A DNA stretch of 64,000 nt from Phyllobacterium brassicacearum (GTDB lineage: Bacteria; Pseudomonadota; Alphaproteobacteria; Rhizobiales; Rhizobiaceae): assembly GCF_003010955.1 (NCBI RefSeq), contig NZ_PGGO01000018.1:42701-106700 (forward strand), given 5' to 3'. Made by a program: the position numbers and the translations under genes. The notes under the pieces are model-generated. The model was not told the DNA's origin and did not search any database. It saw only the letters and a list, made by a program, of their open reading frames with translations. Positions 17,698 to 26,429 of this stretch are shown piece after piece. Within the stretch, counting starts at the first letter, position 1; every line of letters begins with the position of its first letter.

Positions 17698-18558
17698 TCA
17701 ACCCAGTGCCTGATTTACAAGGGCATATATTCGATATGGCGACGGGATCTTGTTTTCTTGCTGCATGTTTGCCGCACGGCGCATGGGTATTCCGCCGCCA
17801 ACATGGACGAGCCCGCGTTGGGCTAGCCATTCCGCCAGATTTGTTGAGATGTGCGTGTCGACGCGGACAAACTCACCAATGTGCTGCGAGAGCAGGAAAC
17901 CGATCAACGCCCGGGCCTCGGTGTCATTGCTCGCAATAACTGGGCCGATAACAAACCCGCGTCCAAATACGCGGATTGCTGCAAATGCATTCACCGCACC
18001 ATCAGTACGAACGACTGCAAACTGGGCCCGTTCAACCAGAAGCTGCATGAGTTCAAAACGATCATGTCCCGCTGCCAGCCGATCCAGAACAAATAAATGA
18101 TCGAAATCTTCAGGCGTTGCCCACGATACATTGTCTGGCGCGTCGACCCCTGATACCACACCCTGATGCTGAACGATCTCGCCAGTCGCGACGAAGCCGA
18201 GCTTCTCATAAAGAGGTAACCCCTCCTGCGTTGCGATCAGGAGGCAGATGCGTTTATCAGCAGCCTCAAGAGCGGTCTGCATCAGCTTGCGGCCCAACCC
18301 GCGTCCGCGCATGCTCTCATCGACGATAACCATATTGATGGTGGCGGTATCGCCACCGAAAAGTGTCGTCATCGCGGTCCCAACGACACGGCCGTCTTCT
18401 AGCGCGACCACGCCATTGCTCAAAGCCAATACCAGCGCCCAATCTTCGCGGCGATGCGGCCAACCTGCTTGAGCAGACAGGGCAACAGCTTCACCGAGAT
18501 GGTCTTGCGTCATCGTTTCAAAAATAATTTGTGATGCGTTCATAGCTGATTCCGGCAT
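17698..18558 (-). CDS. GNAT family N-acetyltransferase with C-terminal Acetyltransf_18-type domain
   Basis: The 286-residue protein has an N-terminal GNAT domain with the acetyl-CoA loop RGRGLGRKLM (about 85-94), preceded by the beta-strand INMVIVDESM. A second domain from about 145 to 275 carries the pattern FGRGFVIGPVIASNDTEARALIGFLL, seen in Acetyltransf_18-type C-terminal domains. It follows the aminotransferase as its upstream neighbour in the same orientation. A paralogue of the same design lies at 27804-28682. The substrate is unknown; N-acetylation of the catabolic intermediate is a plausible role given the M20 deacylase in the locus. Confidence 0.85.
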   Translation of the reverse strand: MPESAMNASQIIFETMTQDHLGEAVALSAQAGWPHRREDWALVLALSNGVVALEDGRVVGTAMTTLFGGDTATINMVIVDESMRGRGLGRKLMQTALEAADKRICLLIATQEGLPLYEKLGFVATGEIVQHQGVVSGVDAPDNVSWATPEDFDHLFVLDRLAAGHDRFELMQLLVERAQFAVVRTDGAVNAFAAIRVFGRGFVIGPVIASNDTEARALIGFLLSQHIGEFVRVDTHISTNLAEWLAQRGLVHVGGGIPMRRAANMQQENKIPSPYRIYALVNQALG

Positions 18559-18870
18559 GGTTCTTCATGGACTCAGATTAAAACGCCTCAAGCAGCAGTT
18601 CATCCCGACCGGTATGTTTAGGCAGAGCGTTTTCACTGTCCTTTTGCGCTGCCGCCGCATGTTATGCCGTGACCATGGCCAAACCACCTGCCGAACTCAG
18701 CTGCAAAGCTCCTCCGACAATCGCCCGACAAAACTCTCTGCCAAAGCTTTGACCGGATACGAAACAATCTGCTTTGTGCCGATAAGAATGCAGTGATTAC
18801 TCCGTTCACGGCTCATTATGATGCTTGTGAACGGCACGGCCGTGCCTGCAATGCTTAGGAGGATCAGAGC
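18559..18870. other. Divergent intergenic region between GNAT and HAD genes
   Basis: 312 bases that should hold divergent promoters. Nothing else recognised; no clear Lrp-type or other palindrome was found by eye. Confidence 0.4.
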
Positions 18871-19539
18871 ATGACCCAATTTAGACCGAAATACATTACT
18901 TTCGATTGCTACGGTACGCTGACCAATTTCCAGATGGCGGAAGCCGCGCGCGAACTCTATTGCGACGAGGTTGACGAAGAACGCATGCAGCAGTTTGTAA
19001 AGGATTTTGCCGCTTATCGCCTCGACGAAATCCTCGGCGAGTGGAAACCTTATAGTGAAGTCGTTCACAATGCGATTGAACGGACCTGCAAGAAAAACCG
19101 TGTCAGATTCCATGAAGAAGACGCACGCAAGGTCTATGAGAAGGTTCCGACCTGGGGTCCGCACCCGGACGTACCAGCGGGTCTTGCCAAGGTCGCGAAG
19201 GAAATTCCCCTCGTAATTCTTTCAAATGCAATGAATGAACAAATCCACTCGAACGTTGAAAAGCTCGGCGCTCCGTTCCACGCCGTTTACACTGCGCAGC
19301 AGGCACAAGCGTACAAACCGCGCTTCAGGGCTTTCGAATACATGCTGGATCAGCTCAACGCCAATCCGGAAGACATTCTTCATGTTTCCTCATCATTTCG
19401 TTATGATTTGATGTCGGCTCATGATTTAGGCATCAAGAACAAGATCTGGGTCAATCGCGGCCATGAGCCTGCGAATCCCTATTATGGCTATATCGAAATC
19501 AAGGGCATTTCCGGTTTGGCCGGCGCCGTCGGGCTTTAG
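18871..19539 (+). CDS. HAD-superfamily hydrolase, haloacid dehalogenase type II-like
   Basis: The 222-residue product begins with the HAD nucleophile motif ITFDCYGTLTNF (Asp of FDxYGT), then LVILSNAMNEQ (motif II Ser/Asn), QAYKPRFRAFEYML (motif III Lys) and VSSSFRYDLMSAHDLGIKNKIWVNR (motif IV region). This is the 2-haloacid dehalogenase type II layout, but many such genes act on phosphorylated or other substrates. In motif IV the usual acidic residues are reduced to FRYD, which may signal a changed specificity. An AGGAGG lies 7 bases upstream. It precedes a PuuB-like oxidase on the same strand, so it likely belongs to the amine locus. Confidence 0.85.
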   Translation: MTQFRPKYITFDCYGTLTNFQMAEAARELYCDEVDEERMQQFVKDFAAYRLDEILGEWKPYSEVVHNAIERTCKKNRVRFHEEDARKVYEKVPTWGPHPDVPAGLAKVAKEIPLVILSNAMNEQIHSNVEKLGAPFHAVYTAQQAQAYKPRFRAFEYMLDQLNANPEDILHVSSSFRYDLMSAHDLGIKNKIWVNRGHEPANPYYGYIEIKGISGLAGAVGL

Positions 19540-19574
19540 AGCGCGGTTCGATCTGATTTTATTAGATGGCGCTC
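19539..19574. repeat. Palindromic intergenic element
   Basis: GAGCGC at the HAD stop codon pairs with GCGCTC at 19569-19574, and inside it ATCTGATTTTATTAGAT forms an imperfect second dyad. It resembles the short palindromic intergenic repeats common in Brucella/Ochrobactrum genomes. It could also act as a transcription terminator for the HAD gene, though no U-run follows. Confidence 0.4.
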
Positions 19575-19647
19575 CAACAATTCGTATTTGCGCGCATTTA
19601 TTCCTACCGGTTCCCAGTTTCGGAATGCGCTATCATCGCGAGGCAAA

Positions 19648-20925
19648 ATGCAATTCAAGCCCTATTGGCACGATACTACACCGCCTTTTACACAAGCGGA
19701 GCAGCGGTCCCCGGAAGGACACTACGATGTCGCCATCATCGGCGGGGGCTTCACTGGACTTTCTGCTGCATTGCAACTTGCCAAGGGCGGCGCGCGCGTT
19801 GCTGTCTTCGAAGCAGCTCTCGTCGGTTCCGGTGCATCGGGACGCAATGGCGGCCATCTCAACAATGGCCTCGCGCACAGCTTCATCGCGGCAAAACAGC
19901 ACCTTGGTGCAGAGCGCGCCAAGACACTCTACAAGGCTTTTGACGACTCGATCGATACGATCGAGCGGATTGTACGGGAGGAGAATATCGACTGTTCCTT
20001 CCGCCGTGCGGGCAAGTTGAAGCTTGCGTCCAAACCAGCCCATTTCGATGGTCTGGTACGCAATTTCGAGGCCATTCACGCGGAAATCGACCCTGACACA
20101 GTTTTACTGCGCCGCGATGAGCTTGCAGGCGAAGTCGGATCCAGCAACTTCCATGGTGCGATGCTTTCCAGGAAAAGCGCCATGATGCATATGGGCCGCT
20201 ACGTTACCGGACTTGCTATAGCAGCAGTACGCCAAGGTGCGGCGATCTTTGAAAACACACCCGTGATCGAACGCAAGAACGTCAATGGTGTTAACCAACT
20301 CGTAACGTCACGCGGCACGACTACGGCTGACAATATTATCCTCGCAACAGGCGCCTATACGACTGATAGTTTTCCCTATTTTCGAAAACGCATCATTCCT
20401 GTCGGCAGCTTCATCATTGCGACGCGGCCACTGACCGAAAGCGAAATCGCGGCCACCCTGCCAGGCAACCGCACATATGTGACGTCGATGAATATCGGCA
20501 ACTACTTCCGGCTGGCACCGGACAATCGCGTGATCTTTGGTGGCCGTGCACGCTTTTCAACCACATCCGACCAGCGTTCCGATACCAAGAGCGGCGCAAT
20601 CCTTCGCGCAAATCTCGTCAGGATTTTTCCGCATCTCGCCAATGTCGAAATCGATTATTGCTGGGGCGGTCTCGTGGATATGACGCAGGACCGCTATCCG
20701 CGTGCGGGCTTCGCCGATGGCGTCTGGTATGCAATGGGCTATTCTGGCCACGGTGCCCAGATATCGACGCAGATGGGCATCCATCTGGCCGACGCCATCC
20801 TTGGGCGCGGCGACCGCAATCCGGTTGCCGATCTCGAATGGCCGGCCATTCCGGGCTATTCCGGCAAGCCCTGGTTCCTGCCGCTGGTCGGCCTTTACTA
20901 CAAGATGCTTGATACGATTCAATAG
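19648..20925 (+). CDS. FAD-dependent oxidoreductase (PuuB-like, DAO family)
   Basis: The 425-residue protein (start at the Met after GCGAGG; a longer frame opens at 19588) is similar to gamma-glutamylputrescine oxidase-type flavoenzymes. It has an N-terminal HYDVAIIGGGFTGLSAALQLAKGGARVAVFEA Rossmann motif, the GSGASGRNGGHLNNGL loop and a C-terminal YPRAGFADGVWYAMGYSGHGAQISTQMG FAD-contact region. The N-terminal YWHDTTPPF is typical of the PuuB/PuuD family. It probably oxidises a terminal or secondary amine to an aldehyde, the next step being the neighbouring aldehyde dehydrogenases. It is convergent with GabD. Confidence 0.88.
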   Translation: MQFKPYWHDTTPPFTQAEQRSPEGHYDVAIIGGGFTGLSAALQLAKGGARVAVFEAALVGSGASGRNGGHLNNGLAHSFIAAKQHLGAERAKTLYKAFDDSIDTIERIVREENIDCSFRRAGKLKLASKPAHFDGLVRNFEAIHAEIDPDTVLLRRDELAGEVGSSNFHGAMLSRKSAMMHMGRYVTGLAIAAVRQGAAIFENTPVIERKNVNGVNQLVTSRGTTTADNIILATGAYTTDSFPYFRKRIIPVGSFIIATRPLTESEIAATLPGNRTYVTSMNIGNYFRLAPDNRVIFGGRARFSTTSDQRSDTKSGAILRANLVRIFPHLANVEIDYCWGGLVDMTQDRYPRAGFADGVWYAMGYSGHGAQISTQMGIHLADAILGRGDRNPVADLEWPAIPGYSGKPWFLPLVGLYYKMLDTIQ

Positions 20926-20968
20926 TCCAAAAAATGAGGACCGGTTAAACCGCGCGCTCTTCATTGGC

Positions 20969-22423
20969 TCATAATCCACCAACATGCAGCGTTTTGACTT
21001 CCAGGTACTCATCAATGCCGAGCCTCGATCCTTCCCGGCCAAGGCCTGACTGCTTGACACCGCCAAAGGGAGCAACTTCCGTTGATATCAGGCCGGTGTT
21101 CAGACCAACCATACCGAATTCCAGTGCCTCAGTAATCCGCCAGGATCTCTTCAGATTCTCAGTAAAGAAATAGGCGGCGAGGCCGAACGGCGTGCCATTG
21201 GCAAGTTCGATGGCCTGTTCTTCCGTTTCAAAGCGGAACAGCGGGGCCACAGGTCCAAAGGTTTCTTCGGAAGCAAGCAGCATGTCGGTTGTTGCATCAC
21301 CGAGAACGACCGGACGGGCATATTGGCGGCCTTCCGGCATTTTTTCGCTTTGTGCGAGGATTTTTGCGCCGCGTCCCAAAGCATCGCTCACGTGGCGCTC
21401 GATCTTTTCGATAGCCGCGTGGTTGATCATCGGGCCAATCGCGACGCCCTCCTCGGTTCCTGCGCCCACTTTCATCGCAGAAACGCGGCTGGCAAGCCTG
21501 GCCGCGAATGCGTCATAAATTCCGGACTGCACCAGAATACGGTTGGAGCAGACACAGGTCTGACCGCCATTGCGGAACTTCGATGCAATCGCGCCTTCAA
21601 CTGCCTGATCCAAATCGGCATCGTCAAAGACAATGAACGGCGCATTGCCGCCCAGTTCCAGGCTGAGCCGCTTGATGCTGTCGGCAGCGCCTTTCATCAG
21701 CAGCGAGCCAACGCGGGTCGAGCCGGTGAAGGAGATCTTCCGCACTGTCTCGTTTGTCATGAACTCCTTGCCGATTTCTGTCGGCATGCCGGTCACGATG
21801 TTGATAACGCCAGCCGGAATCCCTGCCCGTTCCGCAAGAACCCCCAGTGCTAGTGCGGAAAATGGCGTGAATTCCGATGGCTTGATAACAACCGTGCAAC
21901 CTGCTGCAAGGGCGGGCGCGACTTTGCGCGTGATCATCGCATTCGGAAAATTCCATGGCGTGATGATTGCGCAGACGCCTACCGCTTCTTTGAGAACAAG
22001 GATGCGGCGGTCCGACGAAGGCGAGGGTATAGTGCCGCCGTCAATACGGCGTGCTTCTTCGGCAAACCATTTGACGAACGAGGCGCCATAGCGGATTTCA
22101 CCCAGAGCTTCGCCAACGGGCTTGCCTTGTTCCAATGTCAGCAGCAGTGCCAGATCCTGCTCGTGCTCGCCCATGAGAGCAAACCAGCGCTCAAGAAGGG
22201 CTGCGCGCTCGGCGCTTGTCTTCTTTTTCCAGCTGTTGAAAGCGTTTGCAGCAGCTTGGATGGCCGCGCGCGTTTCCTTGACTCCCATATCAGGGACAGT
22301 GCCTAATATGCCAAGACTTGCCGGATTGGTGACATCAACGACCGCTCCTGTGGCTGCATCCTGCCAGACACCGGCGATAAGACCCTGCTGCCTGAAAAGA
22401 GGCCGATCCTTCAATGTGTGCAT
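20969..22423 (-). CDS. gabD: Succinate-semialdehyde dehydrogenase-type aldehyde dehydrogenase
   Basis: The 484-residue enzyme has the aldehyde dehydrogenase signatures: ITPWNFPNAMITRKVAPALAAG (cofactor site), the glutamate motif LELGGNAPFIVF (about 255) and the catalytic cysteine in GGQTCVCSNRI (about 289). Length, SFTGSTRVGSLLM and the C-terminal GGVKQSGLGREGS are those of GabD-type NADP-linked succinate-semialdehyde dehydrogenases. It oxidises a 4-carbon or similar semialdehyde to a dicarboxylate entering the TCA cycle. It precedes the dehydrogenase gene at 22438 in reverse orientation order within a minus-strand gene row. Substrate assignment to succinate semialdehyde is by similarity only. 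Confidence 0.85.
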   Translation of the reverse strand: MHTLKDRPLFRQQGLIAGVWQDAATGAVVDVTNPASLGILGTVPDMGVKETRAAIQAAANAFNSWKKKTSAERAALLERWFALMGEHEQDLALLLTLEQGKPVGEALGEIRYGASFVKWFAEEARRIDGGTIPSPSSDRRILVLKEAVGVCAIITPWNFPNAMITRKVAPALAAGCTVVIKPSEFTPFSALALGVLAERAGIPAGVINIVTGMPTEIGKEFMTNETVRKISFTGSTRVGSLLMKGAADSIKRLSLELGGNAPFIVFDDADLDQAVEGAIASKFRNGGQTCVCSNRILVQSGIYDAFAARLASRVSAMKVGAGTEEGVAIGPMINHAAIEKIERHVSDALGRGAKILAQSEKMPEGRQYARPVVLGDATTDMLLASEETFGPVAPLFRFETEEQAIELANGTPFGLAAYFFTENLKRSWRITEALEFGMVGLNTGLISTEVAPFGGVKQSGLGREGSRLGIDEYLEVKTLHVGGL

Positions 22424-22437
22424 GTTTTCCTCTTTAG

Positions 22438-23481
22438 TTACGCCAGAGCCGAAAGAACGGCTTGCGTGATCGCGTCCGTTTTGTCCTTGCCTGCGATCGT
22501 TCCGATACCTTGCATGGTTGCTGCCTGGATTGCCGCCATCACGTCTTTTGACGCTTGATGTTCGCCAAGATGGTCGAGCATCATCGCAGCGGACCAGATC
22601 GCCGCAATCGGATTGGCAACGCTTAAATGGGCAATATCAGGCGCCGAACCATGAACCGGTTCGAACATGGAAGGCGCACTGCGGTCCGGATTGATATTGG
22701 CCGAAGCGGCATAACCCAACCCGCCCTGAATAGCCGCACCAAGATCGGTGAGTATGTCCCCAAACAGATTTGAGGCAACAATAACGTCAAGGCTATCGGG
22801 TGCCATCACCATGCGTGCCGCCATGGCATCGATATGGTAATGCGAAACCTCCACATCAGGATATTCCTTGGCAACGTCTCGCGTGACCTCGTCCCAAAAA
22901 ACCATGGAATATTTCTGTGCGTTTGACTTCGTTACCGAGGCAAGCTTCTTACGGCGCGCGCGGGCTTGTTCGAAGCCGTAGCGTATGATGCGCTCGACGC
23001 CGGTACGCGTGAAAATTGCAGTCTCAACCGCAACTTCATCTTTGGTGCCGGAATGCACGCGTCCGCCAGCTCCTGAATATTCGCCTTCGGTATTTTCACG
23101 GATGCAGAGGATATCGAAACCTTCGGAACGCAGTGGCCCCGTTACACCGGGCAGAAGCTTATGCGGCCGGATATTGGCATATTGCACAAAGGCCTTGCGG
23201 ATTGGCAGCAGCAAACCGTGCAGGGATACTGAATCTGGTACTTCCGCAGGCCAGCCCACAGCGCCTAGATAAATTGCATCAAATTTTCCCAGGGTTTCGA
23301 TAGCATCCGCTGGCATCATAGCGCCGGCTTCATGATAGTAAGCGCAGGACCACGGGAAACGAGTGCCCTCAAGGTTAAAGCCCCTGCGCTTGGCAACAGC
23401 CATCAAGACCTGCAATGCCGCATCTGTGACACTCTTGCCAATGCCGTCTCCCGGAATCAAGGCGATCGAATAGCTTTTCAC
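22438..23481 (-). CDS. Tartrate/isopropylmalate-type NAD-dependent beta-decarboxylating dehydrogenase
   Basis: The 347-residue protein belongs to the isocitrate/isopropylmalate dehydrogenase superfamily, close to tartrate dehydrogenase (TtuC). The N-terminal IALIPGDGIGKSVTDAAL and the substrate-contact arginine region YANIRPHKLLPGV are conserved, as are ENTEGEYSGAGGR, the metal-binding SNLFGDILTDLGAAIQGGLG and the MFEPVHGSAPDIA motif. It oxidises a 2-hydroxy acid such as tartrate or malate. A second homologue lies at 59823-60896. It sits between two aldehyde dehydrogenases with 12-15 base gaps, so it is co-transcribed. Confidence 0.88.
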   Translation of the reverse strand: MKSYSIALIPGDGIGKSVTDAALQVLMAVAKRRGFNLEGTRFPWSCAYYHEAGAMMPADAIETLGKFDAIYLGAVGWPAEVPDSVSLHGLLLPIRKAFVQYANIRPHKLLPGVTGPLRSEGFDILCIRENTEGEYSGAGGRVHSGTKDEVAVETAIFTRTGVERIIRYGFEQARARRKKLASVTKSNAQKYSMVFWDEVTRDVAKEYPDVEVSHYHIDAMAARMVMAPDSLDVIVASNLFGDILTDLGAAIQGGLGYAASANINPDRSAPSMFEPVHGSAPDIAHLSVANPIAAIWSAAMMLDHLGEHQASKDVMAAIQAATMQGIGTIAGKDKTDAITQAVLSALA

Positions 23482-23493
23482 GATGAGTTCCCT

Positions 23494-24957
23494 TTAAAGA
23501 TCAATGAGCACGCTTTTTGATTTGCGGTTCGCCAGATAGACTTCCCGGCCAAGATCCTTGCCGATGCCCGAGCTCTTGTAGCCGCCGGTTGGCAGAATAT
23601 GGTCGCGCGAGCGGCCATAACGGTTCACCCAGACCGTGCCCGCCTGCATCGTTTTCGTCACACGAATTGCGCGCGACAGGTCGCGCGTGAAAAGTCCCGC
23701 AGCCAGTCCATAGGTCGAGTGATCGGCAAGCGCGAGGGCCTCCTCTTCTTCCTTGAAGGTCTGGATAGTCAGCACGGGCCCGAAAATTTCCTCGGTTACA
23801 GCCGGTGAATTTTCCTCAACGCCACGCAGCAGTGTTGGTTCATAGAAATAGCCATCTCCATTCATCGGACTACCACCAACAACACACTCAGCGCCGAGGC
23901 TCACAGCCTTCTTCACGATTTTATCAATACGGCAGAGTTGCCGCTCAGAGATGATGGGTGAGTACTGGGTGTTCTCGTCCCACGTCATCCCCGGCTCGAT
24001 GTTGGCCATGTGTCGCGCGATAGCTTTGCTCAAGGTGTCCGCGATGTCTTCTGCCACGATGAGGCGCGAACCGGCCACGCAGACCTGTCCGGCATTGGAC
24101 AGAATCCCAAGCGTGATGGCTGATGCTGCCAAGTCAAGATCGGCATCGCTGAACACGACCTGCGGGCTCTTGCCTCCGAGTTCAAGCGTCATAGGCTTAA
24201 TGCCAGTGCGGGCAATATTTTCCATGATCGCGGCACCAGCCGCAGTGGAGCCGGTGAAACTCACTTTGGAAATATCCGGGTGGCCGGTGATAGCGTTGCC
24301 AGTCGTTGGTCCGTCTCCAAGTACGATATTGATCAGCCCCGCCGGGATACCGGCTTTTTCGGCCAGTTCAGCCATGTAGAGAGTGGAGAAAGGGGTAATT
24401 TCAGATGGCTTCAGAACAACGGCATTGCCTGCGGCTAGTGCCGGCCCGAGTTTCCAACCAGCCATGGATATTGGGAAATTCCATGGGGTGATGGCACCAA
24501 TGATGCCGTAAGGTTCGCTCAACGTCATGCCAAAATTACTGGCGCTCGTGGGAACGACATTACTCCCTTCCTTGTCGGCAAATTCGGCGAAAAAACGTAT
24601 CTGCTCAGCAGTAACCGCAATATCGCCCTCAATGAGCTGCGCAATCGGACGGGTCGAGGAAACGGCCTCGAGGCGGGCCAGAGTAAATGCCTCCTGCTCA
24701 ATAAGATCGGCCCAGCGGTGCATTGCATTGAGCCGCTCGCGCGGGCGCACATCAGCCCAGCCACTCGATTTCAATGCTGTTTTGGCGGCCTGCACCGCTC
24801 GGTCAACCAGCCCACTGTCGGCAACAGGGCAAGCGCCATAGGCCTTTCCGTCAGAAGGTCTGCGCATTTCAATGCTACCTGCTGAATCCACGCGCTCCCC
24901 ACCAATGAAGTGATAAAATGGGAGCCGAAGCGTTTGCGGATCAAAGCTTAATGTCAT
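23494..24957 (-). CDS. NAD(P)-dependent aldehyde dehydrogenase
   Basis: The 487-residue enzyme (the start at 24957 has GAGG six bases upstream; the frame extends to 25002) has the family motifs TPWNFPISMAGWKLGPALAAG, LELGGKSPQVVF (general base Glu near 255) and NAGQVCVAGSRLI (nucleophile Cys near 288). The C-terminus has the usual TGGYKSSGIGKDLG motif. It is more like betaine-, gamma-aminobutyraldehyde- and indole-type dehydrogenases than GabD. With an upstream aminotransferase and two amine oxidases, it probably takes the aldehyde made from an amine. Confidence 0.9.
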   Translation of the reverse strand: MTLSFDPQTLRLPFYHFIGGERVDSAGSIEMRRPSDGKAYGACPVADSGLVDRAVQAAKTALKSSGWADVRPRERLNAMHRWADLIEQEAFTLARLEAVSSTRPIAQLIEGDIAVTAEQIRFFAEFADKEGSNVVPTSASNFGMTLSEPYGIIGAITPWNFPISMAGWKLGPALAAGNAVVLKPSEITPFSTLYMAELAEKAGIPAGLINIVLGDGPTTGNAITGHPDISKVSFTGSTAAGAAIMENIARTGIKPMTLELGGKSPQVVFSDADLDLAASAITLGILSNAGQVCVAGSRLIVAEDIADTLSKAIARHMANIEPGMTWDENTQYSPIISERQLCRIDKIVKKAVSLGAECVVGGSPMNGDGYFYEPTLLRGVEENSPAVTEEIFGPVLTIQTFKEEEEALALADHSTYGLAAGLFTRDLSRAIRVTKTMQAGTVWVNRYGRSRDHILPTGGYKSSGIGKDLGREVYLANRKSKSVLIDL

Positions 24958-25106
24958 GGAGCACCTCGCACTATTCTCCGCTAACGATAGTGCCGGACGC
25001 ACCGCATTTTTCGTTGAGAATAGACCGCCTGACGGCTTTGAATCGCGTCAGGCGGGTTGTATGCAGCGGATTATTCTGGACCGGCACCGCCATCGATGCC
25101 GATGCC

Positions 25107-25463
25107 TTAATCGTAAACGGAGACGTATATCTTGCGGACGGTTTCAATTGTGCGCCAGACGCCCACGAAACCAGGTTTCATCACAAAGCTGTCGCCAGCG
25201 CGATATGTCTTTGTTTCGCCGTCTTTTTCCTCGATCTCAACAAGACCGGAAAGGATATGGCAGAACTCAAAGGTCGCGCCCTTGATGGAGTGCGTTTCCC
25301 CCGGTGTTGCTTCCCAGATGCCTGTCAGGACCTTTTCACCCTTCGAGGCATCCAGCGCCCATGTCTTGAAAGCCGGGTTGCCTGAGATAAGCCGTTCCGG
25401 GGTCGGCAGCGCCTCTTTCGGTGTAAAATCTGGATTTGTGTCGATGGTAGTCAGGAGTGACAT
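25107..25463 (-). CDS. Cupin domain protein (DUF861 type)
   Basis: The 118-residue single-domain cupin has the motifs ATPGETHSIKGATFEFCHILSGLVEIEEKDG (first metal/ligand motif region) and YRAGDSFVMKPGFVGVWRTIETVRKIYVSV (second motif). This is the DUF861/Cupin_3 style that occurs beside amino acid oxidases and aldehyde dehydrogenases in Rhizobiales. The catalytic role, if any, is unknown; a putative small-molecule-binding or isomerase function is inferred from the fold. It lies 18 bases upstream of the GhrA-type gene's stop. Confidence 0.8.
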   Translation of the reverse strand: MSLLTTIDTNPDFTPKEALPTPERLISGNPAFKTWALDASKGEKVLTGIWEATPGETHSIKGATFEFCHILSGLVEIEEKDGETKTYRAGDSFVMKPGFVGVWRTIETVRKIYVSVYD

Positions 25464-25481
25464 CTCATTTTCCCTCTTGGG

Positions 25482-26405
25482 TTAGTAGCCTAGCTTTCGA
25501 TCGATCAGGCCGATCAGTTTTTTTCCTGCGCGATGACGCTCGATATTGTCGATGACGAATTTTGCAGCTGTCTCCGGTTGGGTTACTGAAGCGATATGCG
25601 GCGTAATAAGTACCTTGGGATGCAGCCAAAGCGGATGTCCTGCCGGAAGCGGTTCGGGGTCAGTTACATCCAGCATCGCGCCAGCCAGATGGCCGCTATC
25701 CAACGCCTCAATGAGTGCCGCCTGATCGAGCTGTGGCCCGCGACCGACGTGCAAAAGTCGCGCGCCGTTGGGTAAATGGTCAAACAAGGGGGCATTGAGT
25801 ATGCCACGCGTTTCATCCGTAAGCGGCAGAAGACAAATGAGAATATCCGTCTGCTGCAGGAAGCTGACGAACTGGTCTTCACCATAGAAGCATCCGACGG
25901 CCTCAATGTCCTTCTGCCTGCGGCTCCAGCCAGTAAGGGGAAACTGAAACGGCTTGAGACGTTCTATTGCCGCCTGCGCCAGCATCCCAAGTCCAAGAAA
26001 TCCGACACGTCGCGCGGTTGCATGAGGAACAGCAACCTCTCGCCATTCCTCGTTTTTCTGATGTTCGCGATAGGCAATCGCCTCGCGATGAAGAGTTAAC
26101 ACGCCAAGCGCCACATATTCCTGCATCATGCGGATGATGTTGTCTTCCACCATGCGCACGAGCTTCACATGCTCCGGCACGCTGGCGAGTTTGAACTGAT
26201 CAATTCCCGCGCCTATCGAAAAAAGTATTTCCAGATTGCGATAGCGCGCGATGTCATCCGGCGTCACCCAGCTAATCAAATAGCGTATCTTGTCAGGATC
26301 AACGTCTTCGCCAGCTTGAAAGAACTGGAGATCTGGAAGCCCACTCGCAAAAGCCCTGCGAAAGACGGCACCGCGTGCTGCATCGGAATTGAAGAGAAAT
26401 GCCAT
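25482..26405 (-). CDS. D-2-hydroxyacid dehydrogenase (GhrA/glyoxylate-hydroxypyruvate reductase-like)
   Basis: The 307-residue protein is an NAD(P)-dependent D-isomer 2-hydroxyacid dehydrogenase. The nucleotide motif is VGFLGLGMLAQAA (about 135-147), the active-site arginine is in LLHVGRGPQLDQAALIEAL, the glutamate in MLDVTDPEPLPAGHPLW and the histidine in VLITPHIASVTQP. The N-terminal domain lacks the longer GhrB pattern and fits GhrA, which reduces glyoxylate or hydroxypyruvate. In this locus it may reduce or reoxidise a 2-oxo acid product. It is the first of a same-strand row with the cupin. Confidence 0.88.
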   Translation of the reverse strand: MAFLFNSDAARGAVFRRAFASGLPDLQFFQAGEDVDPDKIRYLISWVTPDDIARYRNLEILFSIGAGIDQFKLASVPEHVKLVRMVEDNIIRMMQEYVALGVLTLHREAIAYREHQKNEEWREVAVPHATARRVGFLGLGMLAQAAIERLKPFQFPLTGWSRRQKDIEAVGCFYGEDQFVSFLQQTDILICLLPLTDETRGILNAPLFDHLPNGARLLHVGRGPQLDQAALIEALDSGHLAGAMLDVTDPEPLPAGHPLWLHPKVLITPHIASVTQPETAAKFVIDNIERHRAGKKLIGLIDRKLGY

Positions 26406-26429
26406 CGAAATTTGCCGTCTGCTTGAGTA

